Of a DNA stretch of 35,784 nt, positions 1-9,129 are shown piece by piece. The notes below the pieces were generated by a model. The model saw nothing but the letters and a program-made list of their open reading frames with translations, did no database searches and was not told the origin of the DNA. A program made the translations under genes and the position numbers. The stretch lies in NCBI GenBank assembly GCA_023390655.1, contig JAEWCL010000013.1, forward strand, positions 1 to 35,784, given 5' to 3'. Each line of letters begins with the position of its first letter. Position 1 is the first letter of the stretch. Origin of the DNA: Bacillota bacterium. Its GTDB lineage: Bacteria > Bacillota > Clostridia > Christensenellales > CAG-138.

Positions 1-2
1 TT

Positions 3-117
3 GCCGGTGGTTTGGCTAAGGGGTCCCACCTGTTCCCATGCCGAACACAGTAGTTAAGCCCTTATACGCCGAAAGTACTTGGTTGGAGACGACCCGGGAG
101 GATAGGTAGCCGCCGGC
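3..117 (+). rRNA. rrf: 5S ribosomal RNA
   Basis: The sequence has the standard 5S core (CCATGCCGAACACAG, then the GAAAGTACTTGG and GGGAGGATAGG segments). Its 5' end GCCGGTGG pairs with the 3' end CCGCCGGC to form helix I. The window starts almost exactly at the 5S, so 16S and 23S probably lie just upstream, outside the window. A terminator hairpin follows directly. Confidence 0.96.
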
Positions 118-128
118 TCCCAATAAAG

Positions 129-153
129 ACAGCACTCATGTGAGTGCTGTTTT
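129..153 (+). terminator. rRNA operon terminator
   Basis: ACAGCACTCA and TGAGTGCTGT form a perfect 10-bp stem with a 2-base spacer, followed by TTTT. It sits 11 bases after the 5S rRNA and fits an intrinsic terminator for the rRNA operon. Confidence 0.85.
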
Positions 154-159
154 GCGTTA

Positions 160-453
160 GAACTGACTGCCCTAATTTCCCCCGGGTCTCTTGACAGCTA
201 TGCTCTTAGCTAAAAGAATGAAGCTGACCGCCGCCAGTGACGGGGAGTGGGTCCTGTGGGCCGTCGGAGGCGCGGTCCCAGTGAGCAAGTGGGCATTTGT
301 AAAAATGGGTTCTTAGGGCTGTAACAGCCCTAAGCGGGGTTTGGGGCGGAGCCCTAACGTAATCTCTAGCTTTTTTGACAGCCTCAGCCCTTACGCATTC
401 GTGTAAGGTATTACGTCAGTGCCTATCGCAAGGTGGTAATACCCTATACGCAT
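160..453. other. Non-coding stretch with inverted repeats
   Basis: I see no gene here. The stretch lies between the rRNA terminator and the 3' end of the leu operon, which converge. It holds a perfect 10-bp inverted repeat at 312-334 (CTTAGGGCTG, 3-base loop) and an 8-bp one at 407-443 (GGTATTAC with GTAATACC). A smaller hairpin at 390-407 competes with the second for two bases. These could be a structured 3' region or a genome-wide repeat. No tRNA was recognised. Confidence 0.5.
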
Positions 454-480
454 AAGGCCCGCGCTTCAAACGCGGGCCTT
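454..480 (-). terminator. Probable terminator of the ilv-leu operon
   Basis: AAGGCCCGCG and CGCGGGCCTT form a perfect 10-bp GC-rich stem with a 7-base loop. It starts 16 bases after the leuB stop codon on the minus strand. There is no clear U tract on either strand, so it may act as a weak, factor-aided or bidirectional terminator. Confidence 0.6.
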
Positions 481-495
481 GCCTAGATAGCTTGA

Positions 496-1563
496 TTATA
501 TTTTTTCCAGTATTCGTTCCGTCATTTCGTTGCAGTTGACACTTGCTCCGCCCGCCGCGATATCTGCAGTACGATAGCCCGCCTGAAGTACGGAAGAGAC
601 GGCATTTTCAATGCAGAGCGCCTCTTCCTCTAAATCAAACGACCAGCGCAGCATCATGGCGGCGGAAAGTATGGTGGCGATGGGGTTTGCCTTGCCGGTA
701 CCCGCGATATCGGGCGCGGAGCCGTGGATGGGTTCATACAGTCCGCGTTTGCCTTCACCCAAGGAAGCGGAAGGGAGCAGGCCGATAGAACCCGTAATCT
801 GCGAGGCTTCGTCGGAGAGGATATCGCCAAACATATTGCTTGTGACCACCACGTCAAACTGCGCGGGGGTTTTGACCAGCTGCATGGCGGCGTTGTCTAC
901 CAGCATATCGGAAAGCTGCACGTCAGGATATTCCGCAGCAAGGCGATGCATCACCTCGCGCCAAAGGCGGGAGCTTTCTAAGACATTTGCCTTATCGATG
1001 CTGATGAGCTTCTTGCTGCGCTTTTGCGCCATATCAAACCCGATCCTGCCGATGCGCTCGACTTCCATTTCGCTGTAGCACTCGGTATCGAACGCTTCCG
1101 GGCCATATGGACCGTTGCGCCTGCCGCTTTCGCCAAAGTACATGCCGCCCGTCAACTCACGGATGATGACCATATCAAACCCGGCGTCTGCCACCGCTTC
1201 CCGCAGCGGGCAGGCGGATTTCAACTCCGGCAGCAACCGCGCCGGGCGGATATTGGCGTAAAGCCCAAGCGCCTTTCTGACGCCCAAAAGCGCCTTTTCG
1301 GGCCGCAGGTGTCCGGGCAGCGTATCCCACTTGGGGCCGCCCACCGCGCCCAAAAGAACGCTGTCGCTGTTAAGGCAGATATCCACGGTTCCCTGCGGAA
1401 GGGGGATGCCGTATTTGTCGATCGCGTTGCCGCCTGCAGCGACATGAGTAAAGGTAAACGTATGACCGAAGCGCGCGCCGATTTTGTGCAACACCTCAAT
1501 CGCGGAATGGACGATTTCCGGCCCGATGCCATCGCCTGCGATAACAGCAATGTTATAGGTCAT
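496..1563 (-). CDS. leuB: 3-isopropylmalate dehydrogenase
   Basis: LeuB oxidises and decarboxylates 3-isopropylmalate with NAD to 2-oxoisocaproate, the third leucine-specific step, in the cytoplasm. The same enzyme can act on 3-methylmalate in the citramalate route to isoleucine. The 355-residue length is normal for the family. The N-terminus IAVIAGDGIGPEIV, the segment RELTGGMYFGE, the conserved DNAAMQLVKTP and SNMFGDILSDE motifs that bind metal and substrate, and the C-terminal EPIHGSAPDIAG are all present. The ATG at 1563 has GGAGG seven bases upstream and overlaps the leuD stop by four bases (ATGA), so the two are translationally coupled. It is the last gene of the operon. Confidence 0.97.
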   Translation of the reverse strand: MTYNIAVIAGDGIGPEIVHSAIEVLHKIGARFGHTFTFTHVAAGGNAIDKYGIPLPQGTVDICLNSDSVLLGAVGGPKWDTLPGHLRPEKALLGVRKALGLYANIRPARLLPELKSACPLREAVADAGFDMVIIRELTGGMYFGESGRRNGPYGPEAFDTECYSEMEVERIGRIGFDMAQKRSKKLISIDKANVLESSRLWREVMHRLAAEYPDVQLSDMLVDNAAMQLVKTPAQFDVVVTSNMFGDILSDEASQITGSIGLLPSASLGEGKRGLYEPIHGSAPDIAGTGKANPIATILSAAMMLRWSFDLEEEALCIENAVSSVLQAGYRTADIAAGGASVNCNEMTERILEKI

Positions 1564-2042
1564 ACTTTGCCTCCGCTGATGGCGCTCAATAAACCGCCGG
1601 AGGAGATGATGTTCTGCAGGAATGGTGGGAAGGGCGCAAAGGCAGCTTCCGTGTTCTTAGAGAGGTTTTTAAGCGTGCCGTTGTCAAAGTCGATTTCAAT
1701 GGTATCTGTTTCGTCAATGTCCGCATTGCACTCGATAATGGGCAGGCCGATGTTGATGGCGTTGCGGTAGAAGATGCGCGCAAAGCTTTTGGCCACCACG
1801 CAGGCAATGCCGCTTTCCTTGATGGCGAGCGGCGCGTGTTCGCGCGAGGAGCCGCAGCCAAAGTTGTTGCCCGCCACGATGATATCGCCCTTTTGCACGC
1901 GTTGGACGAAGGTGGCGTCCAGATCCTCCATACAATGGGTGGCGAGCTCTTTTGCGTCCGCCGTATTCAAATAGCGCGCGGGGATGATAACATCCGTATC
2001 CACATTGTCCTGATAGCGTATGACTTTTCCCTGAATTTTCAT
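1560..2042 (-). CDS. leuD: 3-isopropylmalate dehydratase small subunit
   Basis: LeuD is the small subunit of isopropylmalate isomerase and supplies the swivelling substrate-recognition domain to LeuC. At 160 residues it is the short type that pairs with stand-alone LeuC of the archaeal/clostridial kind. Visible motifs are the N-terminal DNVDTDVIIPARYL and the swivel signature GNNFGCGSSREHAP. It begins 14 bases after the leuC stop with an AGAGGG-like ribosome site and overlaps leuB by four bases. Because CimA is in the same operon, this subunit probably also serves isomerisation of citramalate (inference). Confidence 0.96.
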   Translation of the reverse strand: MKIQGKVIRYQDNVDTDVIIPARYLNTADAKELATHCMEDLDATFVQRVQKGDIIVAGNNFGCGSSREHAPLAIKESGIACVVAKSFARIFYRNAINIGLPIIECNADIDETDTIEIDFDNGTLKNLSKNTEAAFAPFPPFLQNIISSGGLLSAISGGKV

Positions 2043-2056
2043 TGCTGTTCCCTCTC

Positions 2057-3310
2057 TTATTCCATTGGCGCAAGCTTGCCTGCGATAGCGGAAGCCGCGG
2101 CAACCGCCGGGCTTGCCAAGTACACTTCGCTTTCCGGATGCCCCATACGGCCTACAAAGTTACGGTTTGTCGTGGCGACACAGCGTTCGCCCCTGGCGAG
2201 GATGCCCATGTGTCCTCCCAGGCAAGGCCCGCAGGTCGGTGTGGAGACGACGCAACCAGCCTCAATGAATATTTTCAATAACCCCATTTCCATGGCGTCG
2301 AGATAAATCTGCTGCGTCGCGGGAATGATGAGGGTACGCACATGCTTTGCGACTTTTTTCCCCTTTAAAACTTCGGCGGCCACGATCAGATCTTCCAGCC
2401 TCCCGTTGGTGCAGGAGCCGATGACGGCCTGGTCGATGCGCACTTCCGGAATATCCTTGAAGGTACGCGCATTTTCCGGCAGATGGGGGAAGGCAACCGT
2501 CTGCTCAACGGTGGAAAGATCGATGTCGTAAACCTTTTCGTATTCGGCGTCCGGTTCGGCTGCAAAGACGCGCGGTTCCTTGCTGCTGTGCGCCTTCACG
2601 TAAGCGAGCGTTTGTTCGTCCACGGGGAAGATGCCGTTTTTGGCGCCCGCCTCGATTGCCATGTTGGCGATGCAGAACCGGTCGCTCATCGAAAGAGAAG
2701 CGACGCCTTCGCCGGTAAACTCCATGGATTTATAGAGCGCGCCGTCCACGCCAATCATACCGATGATATGCAAAATAAGGTCCTTGCCGCTGACCCACTT
2801 TTTGAGCTTGCCGGTCAGGTTGAATTGAAGTGCTGCAGGAACTTTCAGCCAGGCCTTTCCAGTGGCCATGCCCGCGGCCATATCCGTAGAACCAACGCCC
2901 GTGGAAAAGCTGCCCAATGCGCCGTAGGTACAGGTATGGCTGTCCGCGCCGATCACAAGATCGCCCGGTACCACCAAACCTTTTTCCGGCAGCAGCGCAT
3001 GCTCCACGCCCATTTCACCGACATCATAGAAATTGACGATGCCCTTCTCCCACGCGAACTCGCGCACGCGCTTGCACTGTTCCGCCGCCTTGATGTCCTT
3101 GTTGGGGGTGAAGTGATCCATGACAAGGGCGATCTTTTCCTTGTCGAACACTGCTGCTTTACCGGCTTTAGAAAATTCACCGATTGCGACGGGGGCGGTG
3201 ATATCGTTGCCCAGCACGAGATCCAGTTCCGCCATGATGATTTCGCCCGCCGTCACATACTCCTTGCCGCAATGCGCGGCGAGGATTTTTTGTGTCATCG
3301 TCATTCCCAT
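2057..3310 (-). CDS. leuC: 3-isopropylmalate dehydratase large subunit
   Basis: LeuC is the aconitase-family large subunit, which isomerises 2- to 3-isopropylmalate on a [4Fe-4S] cluster. The frame stays open upstream, but the start is placed at 3310 (MGMTMTQKIL). There GGAGAAG lies seven bases upstream and the preceding cimA stop codon ends one base earlier. This gives 417 residues, the usual size of the short bacterial/archaeal type. Conserved pieces include GADSHTCTYGALGSF, IGSCTNGRLEDL (first cluster cysteine) and TPTCGPCLGGHMG (the other two). ATG codons at 3304 and 3298 are alternative starts. Confidence 0.96.
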   Translation of the reverse strand: MGMTMTQKILAAHCGKEYVTAGEIIMAELDLVLGNDITAPVAIGEFSKAGKAAVFDKEKIALVMDHFTPNKDIKAAEQCKRVREFAWEKGIVNFYDVGEMGVEHALLPEKGLVVPGDLVIGADSHTCTYGALGSFSTGVGSTDMAAGMATGKAWLKVPAALQFNLTGKLKKWVSGKDLILHIIGMIGVDGALYKSMEFTGEGVASLSMSDRFCIANMAIEAGAKNGIFPVDEQTLAYVKAHSSKEPRVFAAEPDAEYEKVYDIDLSTVEQTVAFPHLPENARTFKDIPEVRIDQAVIGSCTNGRLEDLIVAAEVLKGKKVAKHVRTLIIPATQQIYLDAMEMGLLKIFIEAGCVVSTPTCGPCLGGHMGILARGERCVATTNRNFVGRMGHPESEVYLASPAVAAASAIAGKLAPME

Positions 3311-3311
3311 A

Positions 3312-4883
3312 TTACATCTTCTCCATAAAAAGTTTGTACTCAAGAGAGTCCACCAGCGCCTCAAAGCTTGCTTCAATGATGTCGGTAGAGGCTCCCACAG
3401 TCGTCCACTTGCTCTTTCCATCCGTGCTCTCAATTAACACACGCACCTGCGAACCCGTCGCCTGCCCGGTTTCCAGTACGCGCACCTTATAGTCCACCAG
3501 GTATACGTCCGAAAGCATGGGGTAGAACACACACAGCGCTTTTCTTAGCGCAAGGTCCAGCGCATGCACGGGGCCGTTTCCCATGGCGGCGGCAATTTCG
3601 TCACTGCCGCCCACGATGATCTTGACCATCGCATTGGAGGACATATTGCCGTCCGGGTGCGGGAACTCGCCGCTGGTCTTGTACATGGAAAGCGAAAAGT
3701 GCGGTGTAAATGTCCCCAATACACGCTGTACCATCAGTTCAAAGCTGGCGTCCGCGGCCTCAAACTGATACCCTTTGTGCTCCAGCTCCTTCAGGCGCTC
3801 TAAAATTGCACCTGTTTCCGGACTGTCCTTTGTCAGATGCGGGGCGATGTCCTTGACTTTCAGGAGGATTGCCTTTTTTCCGGAAACCTCGGAAAGCAGG
3901 AACCGGCGGTGGTTGCCTACCGTCTCGGGGTTGACATGCTCAAAGGAATGCGAAACCTTGTCTACCCCATCGATATGCATGCCGCCTTTGTGCGCAAACG
4001 CGCTTTCTCCGACATACGGCTTATTGCTGGGCACCACGAGGTTTGCAATTTCCGCAATGCGGGCCGAAGTCTTCGTCAGGCTGTCGATATTGCCATTGAC
4101 ACAGTCATACCCGTTCTTTAACTGGAGGTCGGGTATGATGACGCTCAAATCCGCGTTACCGCAGCGTTCCCCAATGCCGGTGAATGTACCCTGTACATGG
4201 ACAGCGCCCGCTTCCACCGCAAGCAGCGAATTTGCAACCGCGCAGCCCGCGTCATTGTGGCAGTGGATGCCGACGCGCATAGCAGGGAACCGCTCAGAGA
4301 CAAGCTTCACAGTTTGGTACAGCTGCAAAGGCTGCATGCCGCCGTTTGTGTCACACAGGCACAAGACATCAGCGCCGCCCCGCTGCGCCGCGGCGAGCAC
4401 CGCAAGCGCATAGTCCGGGTTGGCGAGGTATCCGTCAAAGAAGTGCTCGGCATCGAATATGACCTCCTTGCCCTTTTCCTTAAAGAAACGGAGTGTATCC
4501 TCCACACAGGCGAGGTTCTCTTCGAGCGACGCCTTCAAAATTTCCGTCACATGCAGGTCCCAGGACTTGCCGAAGATAGAGACGCAGGGGGTATTCGCCT
4601 GCAGAAGGGAAACGACGTTCTTATCCTCCTCCGGCGTGATCCCTTTGCGACGCGTGCTGCCAAACGCTACGAGCTTTGCGTTATGGAGCGTGAGAGAGAC
4701 TGCCTGCTCAAAGAATTCCATATCCTTGGGGTTGGAGCCGGGGTTTCCGGCCTCAATATACTGTACGCCGAAAGCGTCAAGCGTTTCCACCACCAGCAGT
4801 TTGTCGGAAACGGTGAAGGATACGCCTTCCGCCTGCGCGCCGTCGCGCAGCGTGGTATCAAGAATCTCCAGCTGCTTCTTCAT
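3312..4883 (-). CDS. cimA: (R)-citramalate synthase
   Basis: CimA condenses pyruvate with acetyl-CoA to (R)-citramalate, the entry to threonine-independent isoleucine synthesis. LeuC, LeuD and LeuB can carry the product on to 2-oxobutyrate. The protein is 523 residues, with an HMGL-type TIM barrel (DTTLRDGAQAEGVSF near residues 9-23; metal-binding HCHNDAG; GNADLSVIIPDLQ) and a C-terminal LeuA-type allosteric dimer domain. The motif DGAQAEG instead of DGEQSPG and the overall form match the citramalate synthase branch rather than LeuA or homocitrate synthase. The start at 4883 overlaps the 3' end of leuA by 26 bases and has a GGGAGA site. Assignment is by family resemblance; substrate specificity is not proven by sequence. 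Confidence 0.92.
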   Translation of the reverse strand: MKKQLEILDTTLRDGAQAEGVSFTVSDKLLVVETLDAFGVQYIEAGNPGSNPKDMEFFEQAVSLTLHNAKLVAFGSTRRKGITPEEDKNVVSLLQANTPCVSIFGKSWDLHVTEILKASLEENLACVEDTLRFFKEKGKEVIFDAEHFFDGYLANPDYALAVLAAAQRGGADVLCLCDTNGGMQPLQLYQTVKLVSERFPAMRVGIHCHNDAGCAVANSLLAVEAGAVHVQGTFTGIGERCGNADLSVIIPDLQLKNGYDCVNGNIDSLTKTSARIAEIANLVVPSNKPYVGESAFAHKGGMHIDGVDKVSHSFEHVNPETVGNHRRFLLSEVSGKKAILLKVKDIAPHLTKDSPETGAILERLKELEHKGYQFEAADASFELMVQRVLGTFTPHFSLSMYKTSGEFPHPDGNMSSNAMVKIIVGGSDEIAAAMGNGPVHALDLALRKALCVFYPMLSDVYLVDYKVRVLETGQATGSQVRVLIESTDGKSKWTTVGASTDIIEASFEALVDSLEYKLFMEKM

Positions 4884-6399
4884 ATCGGTCTCCCATCTCG
4901 AGCATTTTGTTTACGCCGTTGATGTAGGCAAGCAGGCTTGCTTCCATGATATCTACCGAAAGGCCCCTTCCGGTAATGATCTGCGTACCGGTTTTAAGCT
5001 TGACGACGACCTCGCCCAAAGCATCCTCACCCTCGGAGATGGAGTGGATGGAGTAATCCTCAAGCTTGTGCGCCGGGCCTTCCACAAGCTTGTCGATCGC
5101 ATTGTAGGCGGCGTCGATGGGGCCGTCCCCCAACGCAACATCCTCTAAAATCTGGCCGTCCTTTTCCAGCTGCACCACACAGGTGGATTTGACTTTGTTG
5201 CCGGACTGGAGATCGAACCGCAGCAGCTTATAAATACCGCCGTTTGTCGTGATCTTGCTGCCGATAAGCGCTTCAATATCGCTGTCGGATACGGCCTTCT
5301 TGCGGTCGCAGAGGCGCTTGAATTCTTCAAAGAACTTGTTGATCTCATCGTCACCAAGCTTGTAGCCGAGCTCCGATACCCGGTCTGCAAACGCGTGCCG
5401 CCCGCTGTGCTTGCCAAGCACCATCTTGTTTTTGGAAAGGCCGATAGATTCCGGCGTCATGATCTCATACGTGGTGCGCTCCGCCATCACGCCGTGCTGG
5501 TGGATTCCGCTTTCATGCGCAAACGCGTTTGCACCCACAATTGCTTTATTGATAGGGATCGGAACACCGATAATGCTGTACACCAGGCGGCTTGCCCGGT
5601 AAAGCTGGGTGGTATCCACGCGGCAGGATGCTTTGAGGAAGTCCTTGCGGGTGTTGATCGCCATCACGATCTCTTCAAGCGCCGCGTTGCCCGCGCGTTC
5701 GCCAAGGCCATTGATGGTGCACTCAATTTGGCCCGCACCCGCAGCAATGGCGGCGATGGAGTTTGCAACCCCCATGCCAAGATCGTTGTGGCAGTGCACG
5801 GACAATACCGCACGGTCCACGTTGTGGACGTTTGCCTTCAAATAACGGATGAGTTCCGCCATCTGCTCAGGCACAGCATAGCCGACCGTATCCGGGATAT
5901 TGATATAGGTCGCACCGTTCTCAATAGCGGTTTCTACAATGCGCTTCAAAAATTCAGGCTCGCTGCGCGTTGCGTCTTCCGCGCTGAATTCCACATTCGG
6001 GCACTTACTGCGCGCGTATTTTACCGCTTCCGCCGTACGGGCAAGCACCTGCTCCGGTGTCATTTTCAGCTTGTAGTGCATGTGCACCGGGGAAGTGGAC
6101 AGGAACGTATGGATGAGCGGCGCTTCTGCGTGGCGCACCGCCTCATACGCGGCGTCGATGTCCTTTGTGAGCGCACGGGACAGGGAGCCTACCATGCAGT
6201 CCTTTACGGTTGCGGCCACACGGCTGACGGATTCAAAGTCGCCGGGTGAGGAAATGGCGAAGCCCGCTTCAATGACGTCTACCTTGAGGCGTTCAAGCTG
6301 CTTTGCGACCTCCAATTTTTCGCGTAAATCCATGCTGCAGCCGGGGGACTGTTCGCCGTCGCGCAGCGTCGTGTCAAAAATGCGAATTGACTGTTCCAT
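4858..6399 (-). CDS. leuA: 2-isopropylmalate synthase
   Basis: LeuA condenses 2-oxoisovalerate with acetyl-CoA, the committed leucine step, and is normally feedback-inhibited by leucine. The 513 residues hold the TIM barrel (DTTLRDGEQSPGC at 9-21, metal motif HCHNDLGMGVANS, NGLGERAGNAALEE) and a C-terminal regulatory domain with the Gly-rich GRGLSVDIMEASLLAYI segment. It is therefore the long, leucine-sensitive type. The ATG at 6399 has a strong AAAGGAGG site. It follows ilvD by 26 bases and overlaps cimA. Confidence 0.97.
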   Translation of the reverse strand: MEQSIRIFDTTLRDGEQSPGCSMDLREKLEVAKQLERLKVDVIEAGFAISSPGDFESVSRVAATVKDCMVGSLSRALTKDIDAAYEAVRHAEAPLIHTFLSTSPVHMHYKLKMTPEQVLARTAEAVKYARSKCPNVEFSAEDATRSEPEFLKRIVETAIENGATYINIPDTVGYAVPEQMAELIRYLKANVHNVDRAVLSVHCHNDLGMGVANSIAAIAAGAGQIECTINGLGERAGNAALEEIVMAINTRKDFLKASCRVDTTQLYRASRLVYSIIGVPIPINKAIVGANAFAHESGIHQHGVMAERTTYEIMTPESIGLSKNKMVLGKHSGRHAFADRVSELGYKLGDDEINKFFEEFKRLCDRKKAVSDSDIEALIGSKITTNGGIYKLLRFDLQSGNKVKSTCVVQLEKDGQILEDVALGDGPIDAAYNAIDKLVEGPAHKLEDYSIHSISEGEDALGEVVVKLKTGTQIITGRGLSVDIMEASLLAYINGVNKMLEMGDRYEEAAGDS

Positions 6400-6425
6400 A
6401 AAGCATCCTCCTTTCTACGTAATTG

Positions 6426-8087
6426 TTATTCAACGATGGCTCCCCGTTCCGCTGAGGTAACGGAGCGCGCATACCGTTTGATATACCCTGTAACGTTCTT
6501 TTCCTTTCTATAATCCATCGTTTCCTGGCGATGCTTGAGTTCCTCCTCGGAAACGAGAAGATCGAGCCTGTAGTTCGGAATATCGATGGAGATCATATCG
6601 CCTTCCTGCACGTAGGCAATGGGGCCGCCCAAAGCCGCTTCCGGCGAGATATGGCCGATGGCGGCGCCGCGCGTTGCGCCCGAGAAGCGTCCGTCCGTAA
6701 TGAGCGCAACCTCTTTATCAAGGCCCATTCCCGCGATTGCGGAGGTGGGGGAGAGCATTTCGCGCATGCCGGGGCCGCCTGACGGGCCTTCATAACGAAT
6801 GACGACGACGTCTCCGGAAACGATGCTGCCACCCATGATAGCTGTAATTGCTGTTTCTTCGGAGTCAAACACACGGGCAGGGCCCCTGTGCACGTGCATG
6901 TCGGGCGCAACGGCGCTTTTTTTGACGACCGCACCTTTGGGCGCGATGGAACCGAAGAGAATCGCGATGCCGCCGGTGGGGGAATACGGCTCTTCCAGGC
7001 TGCGGATGACATTATGGTCATACACACGCGCATGCCTCAGGTTTTCCTGCATGGGGTTGCCTGTCACCGTCATTAGAGATCCGTCAATTAAGCCGCCGCG
7101 TAGCAACTCGCTCATCACGCCGTATACGCCGCCCGCGTTGTTGAGGTCTTGCATATGGTGGTGCCCTGCAGGCGCAAGCTTACACAGGTTCGGGATACGT
7201 GCATTGATCTCGTTGATGCGTTTGAGGGAAAGCGTAACCTTCGCTTCATGCGCGATGGCGGGCAAATGCAGCACCGTATTGGTGGAGCAGCCGAGGGCCA
7301 TATCCACACACAATGCATTTTCGAACGCTTCCGGGGTGAGGATATCGAGCGCACGGATGTCATGCTCGAGCAAATACATGATTTGCTCGCCCGCGGCCTT
7401 TGCAAGGCGCAGACGCTGCGCGTACACGGCGGGGATGGTGCCGTTGCCGGGAAGCGCAATGCCGATGGCTTCACACAGGCAGTTCATGGAGTTTGCGGTG
7501 AACATGCCGGAGCAGGAGCCGCAGCCTGGGCAGGCGTTGTCTTCATAATAGGAAAGCTCGGCTTCATCCATCTTGCCGGCGTTGATGGCGCCAACCGCTT
7601 CAAATACGCTGTTAAGATCGATGTTTGTTCCATCCCGGCCGGGGAGGGAAAGCATGGGGCCGCCGGAAACGAATATGGAGGGAAGGTTCAGCCTTGCCGC
7701 CGCCATCAACATGCCGGGGACGACCTTATCGCAGTTGGGGATGAACACCAGCGCGTCAAAGCAGTGCGCGCGGGCCATGCACTCCACCGTATCCGCGATC
7801 AACTCCCGGGAGGCCAAGGAATACTTCATTCCCTCGTGCCCCATGGCGATGCCGTCGCACACGGCGATGGTGTTGAATTCCACAGGGGTGCCGCCCGCAG
7901 AAAGTACGCCGTCCTTCACCGCGCGGGCAATCTGCTGCAGATGGATATGCCCCGGCACGATCTCATTGAAGGAGTTGACGATGCCGATCATAGGCTTCTT
8001 AATCTGCTTGTCGGTCAAACCGGTCGCCTTTAATAGCGAGCGGTGCGGTGCGTGGGCTATGCCGTCTTTTACTGCGTCACTTCTCAT
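6426..8087 (-). CDS. ilvD: Dihydroxy-acid dehydratase
   Basis: IlvD dehydrates 2,3-dihydroxyisovalerate and 2,3-dihydroxy-3-methylvalerate to the 2-oxoacid precursors of valine and isoleucine, using an Fe-S cluster and magnesium. At 553 residues it has the normal family length. The cluster and metal motifs are visible: PNCDKVVPGMLMAA, CPGCGSCSGMFTANSMNC, and the C-terminal TDGRFSGATRGAAIGH with its catalytic serine. The start overlaps the last 11 bases of ilvC, and the ribosome site is weak (GGAAAAAT), so translation is probably coupled to ilvC. Confidence 0.97.
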   Translation of the reverse strand: MRSDAVKDGIAHAPHRSLLKATGLTDKQIKKPMIGIVNSFNEIVPGHIHLQQIARAVKDGVLSAGGTPVEFNTIAVCDGIAMGHEGMKYSLASRELIADTVECMARAHCFDALVFIPNCDKVVPGMLMAAARLNLPSIFVSGGPMLSLPGRDGTNIDLNSVFEAVGAINAGKMDEAELSYYEDNACPGCGSCSGMFTANSMNCLCEAIGIALPGNGTIPAVYAQRLRLAKAAGEQIMYLLEHDIRALDILTPEAFENALCVDMALGCSTNTVLHLPAIAHEAKVTLSLKRINEINARIPNLCKLAPAGHHHMQDLNNAGGVYGVMSELLRGGLIDGSLMTVTGNPMQENLRHARVYDHNVIRSLEEPYSPTGGIAILFGSIAPKGAVVKKSAVAPDMHVHRGPARVFDSEETAITAIMGGSIVSGDVVVIRYEGPSGGPGMREMLSPTSAIAGMGLDKEVALITDGRFSGATRGAAIGHISPEAALGGPIAYVQEGDMISIDIPNYRLDLLVSEEELKHRQETMDYRKEKNVTGYIKRYARSVTSAERGAIVE

Positions 8088-9084
8088 ATTTTTCCGCTTT
8101 CTGCCAGCTCATCATTTTGCGCAGCTCCGCACCGGTTTTTTCAATCAGCAGGTTGCTTTCCTGGCGGCGTACGGCATTGAAATGCGGCCTGTTCGCCTGG
8201 TTCTCTAAAATCCAGTTGCGGGCAAACGTGCCGTCCTGAATTTCATGGAGAACTTTTTTCATTTCCTTGCGGGTCTCTTCGGTGATGATGCGCTTGCCGG
8301 TCTGATAATCGCCATACTCCGCGGTATCGCTGATGGAGTAGCGCATGTAGGAGAGGCCGCCCTTGACCACGAGGTCGATAATGAGCTTCATCTCATGCAG
8401 GCACTCAAAGTACGCGTTTTCGGGCTGGTATCCGGCTTCCACAAGCGTATCGAAGCCTGCCTTGATGAGTTCCGTCACGCCGCCGCACAATACGGCCTGC
8501 TCGCCAAAGAGGTCGGTCTCGGTTTCTTCGCGGAAGGTGGTTTCCAAAATGCCGCCGCGCGCGCCGCCGATGCCCATGGCGTAAGCAAGCGCAACTTCGC
8601 GTGCTTTGCCGGTGGCGTCCTGGCTGACGGCGATGAGGCAGGGGACGCCCTTGCCCTCGTTATACTGGCTGCGCACGGTGTGACCGGGGCCCTTGGGGGC
8701 GATCATGATGACGTCCACATCCTTGGGCGGCACGATCTGGCCGTAATGGATGTTGAAGCCGTGTGCAAACGCCAGCGCCGCGCCGGACTTCAGGTTGGGC
8801 GCGATATCATTTTTATAGAGGGCGGCCTGCTTTTCATCGTTGACGAGGATCATGATCACATCCGCATCCCGTACGGCATCCGCCGTGACCTTTACGGTAA
8901 GGCCGGCTTCGCGGGCGGCCTCGGCGGACTTGGAGCCTTCATACAGGCCGACGACGACGTTCACGCCGCTGTCCTTCAGATTGAGCGCATGGGCATGGCC
9001 CTGGCTGCCGTAGCCGATGACCGCAACGGTTTTTCCGCTCAAGAAGTTCAGATCGCAGTCTTTTTCGTAGTACATCGTTGCCAT
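8077..9084 (-). CDS. ilvC: Ketol-acid reductoisomerase, class I
   Basis: IlvC isomerises and reduces acetolactate and acetohydroxybutyrate with a nicotinamide cofactor. The 335-residue length marks the short class I enzyme. The Rossmann motif VIGYGSQGHAHALNL lies near residue 22 and is followed by the helical domain with the metal ligands (ETDLFGEQAVLCGG; conserved E and D). The ATG at 9084 has GGAGG eight bases upstream. The 45 bases between ilvN and ilvC show no clear promoter or terminator. Confidence 0.97.
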   Translation of the reverse strand: MATMYYEKDCDLNFLSGKTVAVIGYGSQGHAHALNLKDSGVNVVVGLYEGSKSAEAAREAGLTVKVTADAVRDADVIMILVNDEKQAALYKNDIAPNLKSGAALAFAHGFNIHYGQIVPPKDVDVIMIAPKGPGHTVRSQYNEGKGVPCLIAVSQDATGKAREVALAYAMGIGGARGGILETTFREETETDLFGEQAVLCGGVTELIKAGFDTLVEAGYQPENAYFECLHEMKLIIDLVVKGGLSYMRYSISDTAEYGDYQTGKRIITEETRKEMKKVLHEIQDGTFARNWILENQANRPHFNAVRRQESNLLIEKTGAELRKMMSWQKAEKYEK

Positions 9085-9129
9085 AATTGTTATCCTCCAA
9101 ATTTTTTTATTTATCGTGCTCCGTACCTG

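Noticed and set aside
191..219. Promoter-like TTGACA after the 5S rRNA
   Set aside because: The -35 is good, but the -10 at proper spacing (AAGAAT) is poor and no gene follows on that strand.
7149..8033. Long plus-strand frame opposite ilvD
   Set aside because: Antisense to a highly conserved enzyme; His/Gly/Arg-rich translation typical of shadow frames.
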